Assembly: GCA_905221605.1 (NCBI GenBank)
Contig: CAJNDS010002419.1
Span: 309,650 to 373,649, forward strand
Direction: 5' to 3'
DNA: 64,000 bases
From: Symbiodinium natans
Taxonomy: Eukaryota > Sar > Dinophyceae > Suessiales > Symbiodiniaceae
Both the position numbers and the translations under genes were made by a program. The notes below the pieces were generated by a model. The model was given only the letters and a program-made list of their open reading frames with translations. It was not told the DNA's origin and searched no databases. Position 1 is the first letter of the stretch. The number at the start of each line of letters is the position of its first letter. Below, piece by piece: positions 35,789-46,637 of this stretch.

Positions 35789-36655
35789 TGTTCGCGCTGT
35801 TCGCGGTGTTCGCGCTGTTCACGCTGTTCGCGCTGTTCGCGCTGTTCACGCTGTTCACGCTGTTCACGCTGTTCGCGCTGTTCGCGCTGTTCGCGCTGTT
35901 CGCGCTGTTCGCGCTGTTCGCGCTGTTCACGCTGTTCACGCTGTTCGCGCTGTTCGCGCTGTTCGCGCTGCGCTGTTCGCGCTGTTCGCGGGGCGCTATG
36001 GTGCTGTTCGTGGTGTTCGCGGTGTTCCCGCTGTTGGCGGTGTTCGCGGTGTTCGCGGTGTTCGCGCTGTTCGCGCTGTTCGCGCTGTTCGCGCTGTTCA
36101 CGCTGTTCACGCTGTTCGCGCTGTTCGCGCTGTTCGCGCTGTTCGCGCTGTTCGCGCTGTTCGCGCTGTTCGCGCTGTTCGCAGGGCGCTATGGTGCTGT
36201 TCGTGGTGTTCGCGGTGTTCCCGCTGTTCGCGGTGTTCGCGGTGTTCGCGGTGTTCGCGCTGTTCGCGCTGTTCGCGCTGTTCGCGCTGTTCACGCTGTT
36301 CACGCTGTTCGCGCTGTTCGCGCTGTTCGCACTGTTCGCGCTGTTCGCGTTGTTCACGCTGTTCACGCTGTTCGCGCTGTTCGCGCTGTTCGCGCTGTTC
36401 GCGCTGTTCGCGCTGTTCGCGCTGTTCGCGGGGCGCTATGGTGCTGTTTGTGGTGTTCGCGGTGTTCCCGCTGTTCACGCTGTTCACGCTGTTCGCGCTG
36501 TTCGCGCTGTTCGCGCTGTTCGCGCTGTTCGCGCTGTTCGCGGGGCGCTATGGTGCTGTTCGTGGTGTTCGCGGTGTTCCGGCTGTTCGCGGTGTTCGCG
36601 GTGTTCGCGGTGTTCGCGCTGTTCGCGCTGTTCGCGGGGCGCTATGGTGTTCATG
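35789..36655 (+). repeat. 870-bp minisatellite of 9-bp units with higher-order structure
   Basis: Tandem 9-mers of the form (c/g)tgttcgc(g/c), with variants ctgttcacg and gtgttcgcg. Blocks are punctuated by gggcgctatggtgctgttc at about 35991, 36184, 36431, 36543 and 36637, giving a higher-order repeat. Because the unit is 9 bp, most frames stay open over hundreds of codons (LFALFA, CSRCSR, VRAVRA on +; NSANSA, REQREQ on -). This is not evidence for a protein. Confidence 0.95.
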
Positions 36656-38377
36656 AGTGTTCGAGTTAGGTCTAACAGCCGGGTAAGCTCAAACAGCGGG
36701 GGCGTTTTGGAAAAGCGAGGTGGCATCCTGCTCCATTAACAGAGGGAACCTGTCCGCGAGTGAGACATTGCTTTACAGCGCTGACGCAGCATCACTTTGA
36801 CTATTATGAGCAGCTTCGTTGCAGGCACAACCACATCACGCCAATAAATCTGCGGTAGTGAATGACTGTATGTGAGATGGGCGTACATGCGGCAGGATGG
36901 GTGTGCCATAAGCTCTCCTCTTATTTCGCAAGATTCTACCGGCCTTTACAATTCCTGAATCGGACTGTCTAGGCTCAGCGTAGGCATGCCAGGGATGACA
37001 GTCTGCATCAGCAGCAGCATCATCATTATCATCCCAAACGCTTGCAGAGACTGCCCGCGCACCTTGCTGTACATGCAGTACTTGCTTCCGAGGCTTCCTT
37101 CAATCGCTGGTTGCAGGAAAGTTCGTGGCCTTCGGTTTCAGGGTTCTAGCTTAACGACTTTGTCTTTGTAAGCCCCAAGCTCCCGAAACAGCCCAGCTAT
37201 GCGGCCGCAAGAACAAAAACCTTTCACTTGCAGGCTCCTCCCTCGAGCTCTGCCGCGAGGTGCCTGTGAATGCATCTGGATGTGTAAAAGTTTTACAGTA
37301 TCCCACTGTCCCAGGAACTATTCGGTTCGCATTGCTGTGCAGGGCGAATTTAGCTGCAAGCATCGCTGCTTTTGCAGAGGCGCAGGCTGGGAGCAAAAAA
37401 GAGTACGAAGAATGTCATTGCTTTGCAGCACACAAGTGCTGGCACAGGAAGTCCGCTTGCTGAGCATCGTTTTGTTCACATGAAAGTGCTGCGAGGCGAA
37501 AGAGGCGAAAGAGGAAGGTTCAGAGAAAGGCAGCTCGAGTGCACTTTCCATATATACCAATGGTTAGTCACGCTTGTCGATCAGAGTCTCCCAAGCCAGA
37601 AGGTCACAGTACGAGCAGGAAAGGTAGCAGAGACTGCCCAGCAAGCTTGTCATTGTCCAGCGTCTGCTTTCCCTTGTCCAAGGAACCATCAAGACGGGTA
37701 TCTCCTCGATTGGTTCTGCCATTCCACTTTTCCGCACGGATGGGAGAACGCAGTAATTAGCTTAACCCGGGCTGTGACTTCTGCCCCCGATGGCGTGAGA
37801 CCCGAGGTCGGGTCACGGTGCCAGAAAGACCATGCAGGGCGGGTTTTGCTTCCTGTTACACTCTCGACATCTAAATCATGCCAAGCCTTTCTAAGACCCT
37901 GCGGCAGCATGATAGTGCAGTAGATGTACGGGAAAAGCGCGGTGCCAATACCCCCGGTGGGAAGCGTTCGTGTTTGAGCGCTCTTGCGCGACTCCAAACC
38001 AGGCAAGATCTCTTTACATGGCTAAGCCTTCTCAAGGGAACTGGTCTCACGATGTCGATGCAGCAAGCGCCGGAAAAGCATGGATGCAACTGTTCAATTC
38101 AACATGACTCAAGCTTTGTGGGAGGCATGCTGGGGGCGATCGTTTGAGTGTTCGATTCAACTCGACTGCCGCCCACGGCCAACATTGCTGTTGACGTTGT
38201 GCTCTTGTGCTTGGCTCAATTAGAGACCTTCGGCTCATCTCTTTGTGGATAGAAATAGCTGCAGAATCGCGGGTTGTCGAGACGGTTTTTGCTTCGATGG
38301 GGTGTAGGCTGTTGGAGCAGGGATTTAGAAGGTCTGTGCGTCAGCTCGAGCCTGCACACCCCGGGCCAGCATCGGTT
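36656..38377. other. No recognisable gene
   Basis: No family motif was seen. A partial relative of the A-run motif (gggagcaaaaaagagtacg) lies at about 37388-37408. Open frames (for example 37372-37923) lack domains. Confidence 0.4.
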
Positions 38378-38495
38378 CCTAAACCCTAAGCCCTAAGCCC
38401 TAAACCCTAAACCCTAAACCCCGCATTGCCGTGGCTAGACGGGTGGCAAAAAAACCCTAAACCCTAGGGTTTCAGGGTTTAGGTTTTAGGGTTTA
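38378..38495. repeat. Divergent telomere-like arrays around motif copy 3
   Basis: CCCTAAA units at 38378-38422 are followed by the conserved motif tggctagacgggtggc plus seven A at 38432-38454. Then CCCTAAACCCTAGGGTTT switches orientation into TTTAGGG units up to 38495. The switch point at about 38464 is a perfect local inversion. Confidence 0.85.
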
Positions 38496-39109
38496 AAGGG
38501 CATCTGGTGGGCAGTCAGAGGCAGTCAACCACCTCGAGGGTCCATCGCGAAGAGAAGTCGGGAACGAACATCCAGCTTGTCATTTTCCTGCAGTGCAGAA
38601 GACCCCAAAGGTATTCTGCCCATGGATTAGCAGCTCTGGGAGTTGAACATGTTCATCTCTTGCGAACGTCTTGGCAGTAAAGCACATTCATAGCGTGACC
38701 ACCCAGTGCGCCCTTGGTAGTTTGGAGCTCCACGCCCGAATCGCTCTCTGTGGCAAATGCTGTTCCGCGAACGACGACCCTGTACGAAACTGTTTTGGTG
38801 TACAACTCGGAGCCCCCAGCGGGGTGTCCTCTGCGGACAGCTGTCATGGGCAACTTCATTATCGTGTGTTCGACTCCCGCTCAAGTCCCGTGCGCATGCC
38901 CCTTTGGAATTGCAGATTTTGTCGTCGCGTTGGGGCTTGGACTTGGATCGTGACAGATCGCGACCCAACCCATCGTGGCGAGTTTGTAGCGGAGGGCTTT
39001 GGTGCTTTCGGGGCCTTGGGACATTTCTGTTCGCACCTTCATGTCTCCAGAGTTCGGATCCCACGTCAACATCAACATCATTCATGACGGTTTCGCCTGC
39101 CAGCTCCAG

Positions 39110-39185
39110 GCCGAACATCTTCCTCTCCAAGGCCGAAGGCGGTCACGCCAAACTCGGTGATTTCGGCCTTTCTACAGAGTTGGCC
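39110..39185 (+). CDS. Protein kinase DFG exon
   Basis: After CCAG|G the frame reads PNIFLSKAEGGHAKLGDFGL followed by STELA. It combines the end of the catalytic loop (N of HRDxKPxN) with the DFG metal-binding motif. A GC donor (GCC|gcgtgc) follows at 39186. The wording NIFL...KLGDFGL is typical of GCN2/NEK-type kinases. It starts in the phase left by the HRD exon at 26655 and lies 12 kb downstream of it on the same strand. No APE-motif exon was found between here and 48994. Confidence 0.55.
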
Positions 39186-39389
39186 GCGTGCTCAGAAACT
39201 CTCTACTGTTGCGCGGCGCACGCGTGATCCTGCGTGTCGTCAATGTGGGTCAAGACATTCAACCCAGTGAAATCCGTGCAGCCCATTGCAGCCCATTGCA
39301 GCCCTATGTCAGCTCGCCACGTTCCCAAGTCAGCATGCGAGTCCCCAAGGCCAGCCTCGAGCCTGCCAGAGACGACACCAGTTCAGGCG

Positions 39390-40090
39390 AGAGTGAGTGA
39401 ATGAGAGAGAGAGAGGGAGCCCCAAGAAAGAAAGAGAGAAAATAAAGAAATAAAGAAAGAAAGAAAGAAGGAAAGAAGGACAGAAGGAAAAAATAAATAC
39501 AGAAAGAAAACGCAAACTTCCGATCGAGTAAGAAGAAGAAGAAGAAGAAGACGAAGACGAAGAACAAGAAGAAGAAGAAGAAGAAGAAGAAGAAGAATAA
39601 TAAGAAGAATAAGAAGAAGAAGAATAAGAATAAGAAGAAGAAGAAGAAGAAGAAGACAAAGACTAAGAAGAAGACGGGAAATGCACGTGTGCATGCAGTG
39701 ACAAGTTCTGCGTAGTGCTAAGTACGCTGTCCTGTTCGTGAGCTCAGCTGCGCCTCTCGAGACGAGAAGCCCAGAGCAGTTTTGCAGATACCCACCTCAC
39801 CCGCCCGAGGCAGTGAGTCGTTTGCACCAGCCAGTTCGCTTTTGGACGCACTGTGACGACGTCTAAGACGCACTGTGCTGCTCGACACGACCTTTCGACC
39901 AACCCACTCGGCGGGTCGAGAAAAGTTCGAACGTCAGTTCTGTGGAAGCGTTAGCTTCACCTGTTAGTACGAAGCTTAGACTTGTCTAAGAAGACAAAGA
40001 AGAATAAGAAGACTAAGAAGAAGAAGACTAAGAAGAAGAAGAAGCAGAAGAATAATAATCAGAAGAAGAAGAATAAGAAGAGCGAGAGAG
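39390..40090 (+). repeat. Purine-rich (GAA/AAG)n tracts
   Basis: Strand-asymmetric A/G runs at 39390-39670 (gaaagaaagaag then agaagaag units with occasional aat) and again at about 39985-40090. The intervening 300 bp is ordinary sequence. Open frames on the - strand (poly-Ser, poly-Leu, Phe-rich) are artefacts. Confidence 0.95.
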
Positions 40091-40302
40091 ACCTGACCTG
40101 AAAAACTGGCTTAGGTGCGTTGTGGGGGGTTAGGTGGGGGATTTCGGACGGTAGTACTGTGAGGCACCTTCGGGAAATAGAGGCAGGGTGAAAGGATGAA
40201 TCTACTACCGTGGTAAAAAGCCAGTAGGCGGCCAGGTGAGGCTGAAGGCAACTGCAGGTCTGTCGAACCAATTTTACTACAGGGGTGTCCGTTGGGGGAA
40301 GC

Positions 40303-40342
40303 AGGGTTTAGGGTTTAGGGTTTAGGGCTTAGGGTTTAGGGT
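40303..40342 (+). repeat. Telomere-like (TTTAGGG)n array
   Basis: About five TTTAGGG units, one GCTTAGGG variant. Confidence 0.85.
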
Positions 40343-42568
40343 GTTGCCAGATGGACTGTCGGGGGAACCGCATGGACAATTGCGGCTCGGATATGCGAGG
40401 CCCGGGCTTTAGCCCCAGTTTAGGCCGAAAGATCCCCGAAAAGTACTGTGGCTTTCGCCTCCAACATCATCTGATGTTTTTTGTCGCGTGTCTGTTGGTT
40501 GCGAGTTGAGAGTGAAACAGCACTGGTAGGGAGGAGTGCTCGCGCGGCGCTTGGGCTTGCACTGGAACCTGGTCGGGAGATCGTCGCATTTCTTGTCGAC
40601 GTCGTGGTCCTTGCGGGTGCACGGCTATCCAGGACTATCCCCCACATCGACCCTCATCGTCGGCTGGGTGGTCTGTTGGGGGGGTTTGCCCTCTGCGAAT
40701 TCGTTGTGGTCAGCGAGCTGCTCTCCCATATCATCGGGCCCCCGTAGTCCGGCAAGCTGACGCTAGGAAGCATGGAAGCATCTTACAAACAAGTGCTTGT
40801 CTCCACTCCAACGTCGTGGGCCTAGTTTGTAGAGGTGCCTCTCTCAGCGCACTAGTTTAAGCCCAAACCCCTCTCTACAGAATTAAAGAATATCCGCAAA
40901 CAACACAACCTCTACTCGGCGCTCCGGTGGCTTGTCCCACTTATCGCGGCTTGATCTGCGACGCTGCTGCACAAGTCAAAACGCCTTCCAATGGCTTCAT
41001 TCTTAATTTCGTGGGGCATGGGGACCGGGGCCCTGAGCCCCCCCCCCCCCCCCAAACATTTCGAGCTCACGCTAGCGCTCCACTGCCTGATGTCTCACTC
41101 AGCGACCCTCTGCCTTGACGAGACATTGCCCACCGCCCACAGTCAGGCAAGCGGATGAGGCCTGACCGGCCCATCCCAGAACACCGCCGCCCCGCGCAGC
41201 CCATCGACCACTATGGCCGAGTTCGCCGGCCCTACCAGCAGAGCCCCGTGAAAGACACTGAAAGAAAGGTGAACGAACGACCGAGCACGCTTGCATATCT
41301 TGCATCAGCCCAAGACTAAGCAAAAGCGCCGGTGCAATTTGCAAGACAAAGTCTGCGACATCTGCGGCTTGTGAACAGCTGCCAGTAGGAACGCAGCGAG
41401 GCCGTCCAAGTCCAAGACTCAGAGGTGCAGTAAATAGCACCCATCAATTCTGCAGTCTACAACCTTTGCAACCTTCGCGCGGACAATGTCGTAAGTTACA
41501 TCACTTTCTTTTGGGCGCATCTGGGCGCATGAGGAGGTGGGTTGGGACATTCGGTGAAAGCGATGGGAACGGCTCATGCAGGGACCTGGCGAGAATGGAT
41601 AATTCCAATACCGGCCTGTAAACCCTAATACCCCTGTAAACCCGATAGCCCGATAACCCCTTACAGCATCTCTCTAAACCCTAGCCATAAACCCTATAAA
41701 CCCTGTAAACCGTATGAAAGCCTTATAACCCCCAAAAAGAATCAGGGAGCCGCATGTTTCGTGCTCAACCTTATATACCAAAAAACAAACCCTCCCTAGA
41801 AAAGCCCTATAACCCCTAAACAAACTCAGGGAGCCGCATGTTTCATGCTCAAGCGTGGAGGTGCAACTCGGCAGCAGTCGACAATGGCCGAGCTCTCAAA
41901 CGAGTGGTTTGCTGGTGTTTGGGAATCGGTGCTCATTTAAAGCCACGTAGTTTGTGAATGGCGGTGGTAGCGGAAGAAAGAATGCAAAATCTTGCAACAC
42001 AACATGTCATGGTGAAATTATGGTGAAGAAGAGCTGCCATCTGCTTCGGCTTGTCGGTTGCGCTTTTGAATTCGTGCCTTTCTGAGGTTGGCACCGCGCG
42101 TGACCCAGAGATGGGCTAGCCTTGCAGATGGTTTGAAAGATGGTCTGCCAGAAGTCCCGCAGAAATCCGACTGAAATCCCAGGGAGCCTCCGTAACAAGG
42201 CGTGGAAGTTTGCTTGGTGAACAGAGGCGTTGTACATGGCTCCGGAAGTTCGAGGGGGTCACGGCGGCCAAAACCTGTTTCGCGGCTCGAGCCACCAGCT
42301 CAAATAGCCTCTGAACTGTTTTTGCTTGCCTTGTGCATTCATGTGAATGATCGCCTGTCACTGTGTTCCTTCAGCCGCTGCATCGAAGGGCATGCGCCAA
42401 GCAATGTCACAGACTCGCACCATCAAGCATCTAGCAACTGCATCTGAGCAGCCAAAAATGTCACCAACCACAAAAAAGTGCCCCCCCCAACCCAAAAATG
42501 TGGGGAGAGCCAATGAGAGCAACTGCACTGCCAAAAGTTGTGACCCGAAGCTCGGCTTCAGCTTGGTG
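40343..42568. other. No confident gene
   Basis: It holds a poly-C tract (about 41040-41054), degenerate CCCTAAA/CCCTATAA text at 41615-41830 and the direct duplication at 41718. No protein motif was recognised before 42569. Confidence 0.4.
41718..41852 (+). repeat. Direct duplication of about 52 bp
   Basis: Copy 1 (41718-41769) and copy 2 (41800-41852) share agccYtataaccccYaaa and cagggagccgcatgtttc followed by (g/a)tgctcaa. They are separated by 30 bp. Confidence 0.8.
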
Positions 42569-45496
42569 ATGGCACGGACTCGGGGCTGGTGCATTCCGGC
42601 AGCGCTTTTCCTGGCCACGTGGGGGCTCTGCCGAAGCCTCTGCTGGTTGGTCCGCTCCCCTCGTGCTGCACTCCGGCCTTCACATGTCAGAGGCATCGGG
42701 CTGATTGTTGGTGCTTGGGAGCGGGGCGAAGTTGAAGCAAGAACTTGGGCTTGTCAGCCAGCGTGAGTGAGCATCAAGCAATATGTCAAGCAGGTGGCGC
42801 GGCCAGGCATGCAGAGCCGAGGGAGCCGGAAAGATCATCGTACGACTCCTCTCCGGACTGGACGAAGTCCATCGTGGGAGGTTCAGGGGGTTTCTGCCTA
42901 GTCTCTGGTCTCTTTTGCTCAAACCCTCTGTTTGCTTGTTTCAGGCTTGACCGACGTTGTGAATGGCTTCGGCGGCGACGCCGTGGCTGAGATCAGAAAG
43001 CGCGAGTTCGATGCCATAACTCCTGAACAACTGCTGGAGGGTATCCGAGCAGACTTCGAAGAACGCCAGTACCTCTGGTCAGGGGACATCGACACAGAAC
43101 TCTATAGCGAAGCATGTCGATTCACGGACCCGACGATCTCGTTTCAAGGCTTGTCCAAGTTTGAGTCCAACATGCGGAACCTGAAGCCGATAGTAGATGC
43201 TCTGGTTCCAGAAGAGCAGCGAAGGTGCGTGCTGCGTGACATTCAGCTTGAGGAATCGGGCGAAGTCGTAGCCAAATGGAGCATGATCGGGAGTGTGAGC
43301 TTGCCATGGTCACCTCGAATCAATGTAGGCGGCAAGACTCGATACACTCCAGGCGAGGATGGCCGCATAAAGTCCTACTTTGAGCAGTGGGATATCCCGG
43401 CCAGCGAGGCACTGGGGCAACTTCTGCGGCCCACAAAGAGCGACGAAGTGGAGCACTGGCCAGGTCAGTTCCTGGGTGCCGCTCCCCCACAGCCAAAGCG
43501 AGTGGCTCGAACGCCTGTGTCCGCAGTTCTTCTCCCAGGTTTCGGCAACGATGCAATCGACTATGCCGAGCCTTGGCTGCAGCTGCTTGACCTCCTGCAC
43601 GTACCCTTTGCTTGATGCACCATTGGTTGGTCTCATCTGGGCTCAACAATAGACTAGTTTTGTATGGGAAGGTCGGTGCTTGCAGGTATTGGCTGAAAAG
43701 CAGCAAGCAACATGAGCTGCTTCAAATGTCATTGTAAGGAGCCGCTGGGCCAGGACAGTGCGGTCGGGTTGCAGGCGCGTTATACCGCTTTGTGTCGGGT
43801 TTGTCAGCGAGATTGTTTTAGGTTTTCGATTGGTTGCTGATCGGCCCGCCTTGCGATAAAATGTTGTTTCGATCGTGCTGTCGCCCCGCATGACTCCATT
43901 CGTTACAGCTTGCAAGTTAGAGCTTGCAAAATCCCCGCAAAAAAGCCAGAAAAGTAACTCGAGAGAAAGCCAATGTAAGTCCATTCGGGACAATAGACAA
44001 GCAAGCCTCCACCTGTTGGGACAGGCCTGCCTCCTTCGGCGTGGAGTTCAGGCGTCGGTCGTTCCAGTCAAGCGCTCCGACTGGTTGAAAGTCTTTGCCG
44101 GCTTACTCCTTGACGCTGACAGCCGCGCAGGATGGGGCGGGCGAGTCCGTATGTGGTTGTAATTGACACTGCATATTGTATGTGTAGAGGCTCTGTAGAG
44201 GTATATAGTTTCCCCCTGTTTTCTTGGCTCGCTGTGGCAAATGTGGTCCTGAGAAGGAAATGGGACCGCTCAGACAGCATATGGCTGGTATCTGGACCTG
44301 GCAACTTAGGGGTACGTGGAAATAATTTTTAATTTTTGTGTACCATACTTCCTAAGACACAGCAAAAACTATAATTTTTGCTGGGGTTCCAAGTTCAGTA
44401 TAGGCAAAGGCAGAGGTAGAGGAGACCGTGCGTTCTGGCGGCAAGCCCGTTGTCCTAGTGGGCCACAGCGCTGGAGGCTGGCTGGCACGTGCTCTGCTTC
44501 AGCGAGAGGGCAAGGTGACTGGGAGAAAATCAAGCCTCACTGCTACATGGGGATTTACGAAAATAAGGATAAACAAGGGGCCCCGAATATAGCCCCCGAA
44601 TAGTAGGATTCCCTTATCATAAGGACCCCAAGAAGGTAGTGCATTGCTAGAATTGGCTACACTTACGGACTCGTCTAGGGCTTCGTTACGCAACGTTACG
44701 CACGTGAGATCGCATAAGGATTGGGCGCTGAATCACGTGCAGGGCCTAGTGTCCCTGGGCACTCCGCATCGGCCACCCCCGAAAGGGAAGATGGACATGA
44801 CGTGCCTTGGTCCTGGACTGCGTTTAAGTGAGTCCTTGGGCAGGGCACGATGCCTACCATCCATGATTATCCATGTCATACGACATCAAAGTGCAAGGCT
44901 AAGCATGGCGCCGTGCCCAGGTTTGGCTGCTTGCGCAATCTCAACAAAGCCCACCCTGGAGCGTACTTCTCGGACCACCTTTTCTACGTGCCTTCACTGA
45001 AAGATACCCTTCTGACCCCTTCTATTGTGGCACGCGTCTCTGCATGTCCGACGGTTGTCAGCGTAACGAATGGAAGGTATCTGTGGCGGGGGATGCGGTC
45101 ACTGGTCAGAAGCTGGAAGGCAACATCCCAATCGTGGAGCTCATCCAGCCCCATGGACGGCTTTTGATGAAGTGTGGTCCTGTCCCGCAGAATCCGTTGA
45201 AGGTCAGGTGGGTTTCATGTGGCTTCCCTTCAGCTGTTGAAGCCTTCCTTTTTAAAGGCAAAAAGTGTGGATCAAGGTCGCCCTCTCCAGAGTCGACCGC
45301 GTGGAATAGCTATGTGGCCTTGGGCGGGCTCGGCAATGCAACCGGCGATGGCTTGGTGCCGGTGGACTGGGCTCACCTACAGGGTGCAGAGCAGCTGACC
45401 CTGAAGGGCTGCCTACACAGCATCAACGTGGCAGGAACCACGCGGCCCACGAACCGCTCCTTTCCTGACCTGGTAGAAAAAAGGCCAAAGAAGTAG
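42569..45496 (+). CDS. Probable plastid DUF2358 + alpha/beta-hydrolase (lipase/esterase-like) protein
   Basis: Exons deduced: 42569 to about 42690 (signal-like MARTRGWCIPAALFLATWGL, then Arg/Ser-rich); about 42800-42880 (ending SSPDWTKSIVG, phase 1); 42945-43600; 44416-44514; 44719-44801; 44921-44987; 45077 to about 45150; about 45285-45496, stop TAG. The 42945 exon carries a DUF2358-like segment (LYSEACRFTDPTISFQGLSK) and then the start of a hydrolase (VSAVLLPGFGNDAIDYAEP). The nucleophile elbow is GHSAGG (44416 exon). LGTPHRPP, HPGAYF and VAGDAVTG follow, then GDGLVP (acid) and LHSI (His). Plant chloroplast proteins share this hydrolase layout. The hydrophobic start plus basic region fits a dinoflagellate bipartite plastid presequence. 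Substrate is unknown. Confidence 0.8.
44545..44638 (+). mobile_element. MITE-like element, truncated, in hydrolase intron
   Basis: It begins ACATGgggatttacgaaaataagga. It shares attcccttatcataaggaccccaagaaggt with the elements at 27199 and (reverse orientation) 49421. The right inverted repeat is missing. It lies between hydrolase exons ending 44514 and starting 44719. Confidence 0.5.
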
Positions 45497-46310
45497 CTTG
45501 CCAAACGTTGCCGCAACCAGCTCAAGCTGCTGAGGCTCTTACCTGTGCGAGCACTTTGTCGATGCATGGGTGGAGAAGGTCCTGGAGAGCATTCGGGAAG
45601 AAACACCAGAAGCTGCAGTCCGCTAGCTGTTGGCGTAGTTGCTCAGGACGCACGTGTTTTCCTGTGAAACGGGTCCGTGAATTAGCTCGGCATCGCAAAC
45701 GTCTCGAGATTCTCTACAGCTGCCAGATTTTCCGCGAGCTAGCCAGCGCCAGCTTGCGACAAAACCTGCATTCCGGCAAGCAGCAGCATGTAAAAGAGGC
45801 ACGTGGCATATATGAATATATACATGATATAATATATGTATAATATGTGTATATATATATAGATACACAGAAATATGTATATCAGTCTGGTTGACGACAT
45901 TCTTTGGCCATGGCCATGACTCAGAGACGCACCCAGGCCCTCCGCTCTACGACAACAGAGTGGACATGCCGGGCACTCTGATGTGCACTGACGGGATCCA
46001 GCGGGACCTTGCAAGCACTCACACAAAAACACCCAATCACCAGCATTCTTGCTGCTGGCTCTGGCTTTTTCCCCACCTTGATGCAACGCCGCGACATGTT
46101 CACGGCCTTGGCACTTGGGCTCAAGCGTGTTTGCTAGAGCCCATCTGAGGGGAAACCAGGTGGCTTGGCTGATCCTAATCATCTGCCGGCTCACGGCAAC
46201 CATTGACAAAAACCTGAAGCGAGTGGTCCACACACAGCGACATTCTCCAAACCCTAAACCCGAAACCCTAAACCCTAAACCATACTCTGGTTGCTCATTG
46301 GCTTCTTAAG
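45497..46310. other. Spacer with AT microsatellite and telomere-like array
   Basis: TA/ATG-rich simple sequence lies at about 45805-45885, and CCCTAAA units at 46248-46281. No gene was recognised. Confidence 0.5.
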
Positions 46311-46637
46311 GCTCCTCGGCACATGCCTCGGAGCTCCTCGAGGTCTCCCAGGTCTCGCAGGCGGTCGAGATCGGGACGGAGGTCCGCAGTGCAGTGAGTA
46401 TGATGAGTATCACATTCTGCACAAAAAGCGATTCTACCATAAGTAGGATTTGACAGAATCAGAGACTCAGTACATCTCAGTACAGTTGGACCAGTTTGAA
46501 TCTGGATGGTTCACCTTCAAGACTTCAAGAGGCGTGTCTCTTCTTCGCGCTCCCGCGGTCGGCGGTCATCCTCGAGGCCTAGCCCCAGGAGTCGACAGAA
46601 AGCAGGGCAGGGTTTGAATTCTTCGCCACCTGCTTGA
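46311..46637 (+). CDS. RS-domain protein (SR splicing-factor-like C-terminus), two exons
   Basis: After a TTAAG|G acceptor the frame gives KAPRHMPRSSSRSPRSRRRS and then RSGRRS. A canonical donor (CA|gtgagt at 46394) ends it in phase 2. Exon 2 begins after AG at 46531 and restores the frame, giving RVSSSRSRGRRSSSRPSPRS and a short tail to TGA at 46635-46637. Dense Arg-Ser dipeptides define RS domains, which mediate spliceosome protein contacts and are phosphorylated by SR kinases. ATG 46323 could be the start, or these may be the last exons of a larger SR protein; no RRM was found upstream. Confidence 0.5.

Noticed and set aside
35698-36739. Frames of 113-322 codons on both strands (LFALFA, CSRCSR, REQREQ)
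   Set aside because: All follow from a 9-bp tandem unit and overlap one another in several frames.
39304-39694. - strand poly-Ser, poly-Leu and Phe-rich frames
   Set aside because: Artefacts of the purine-rich GAA tract.
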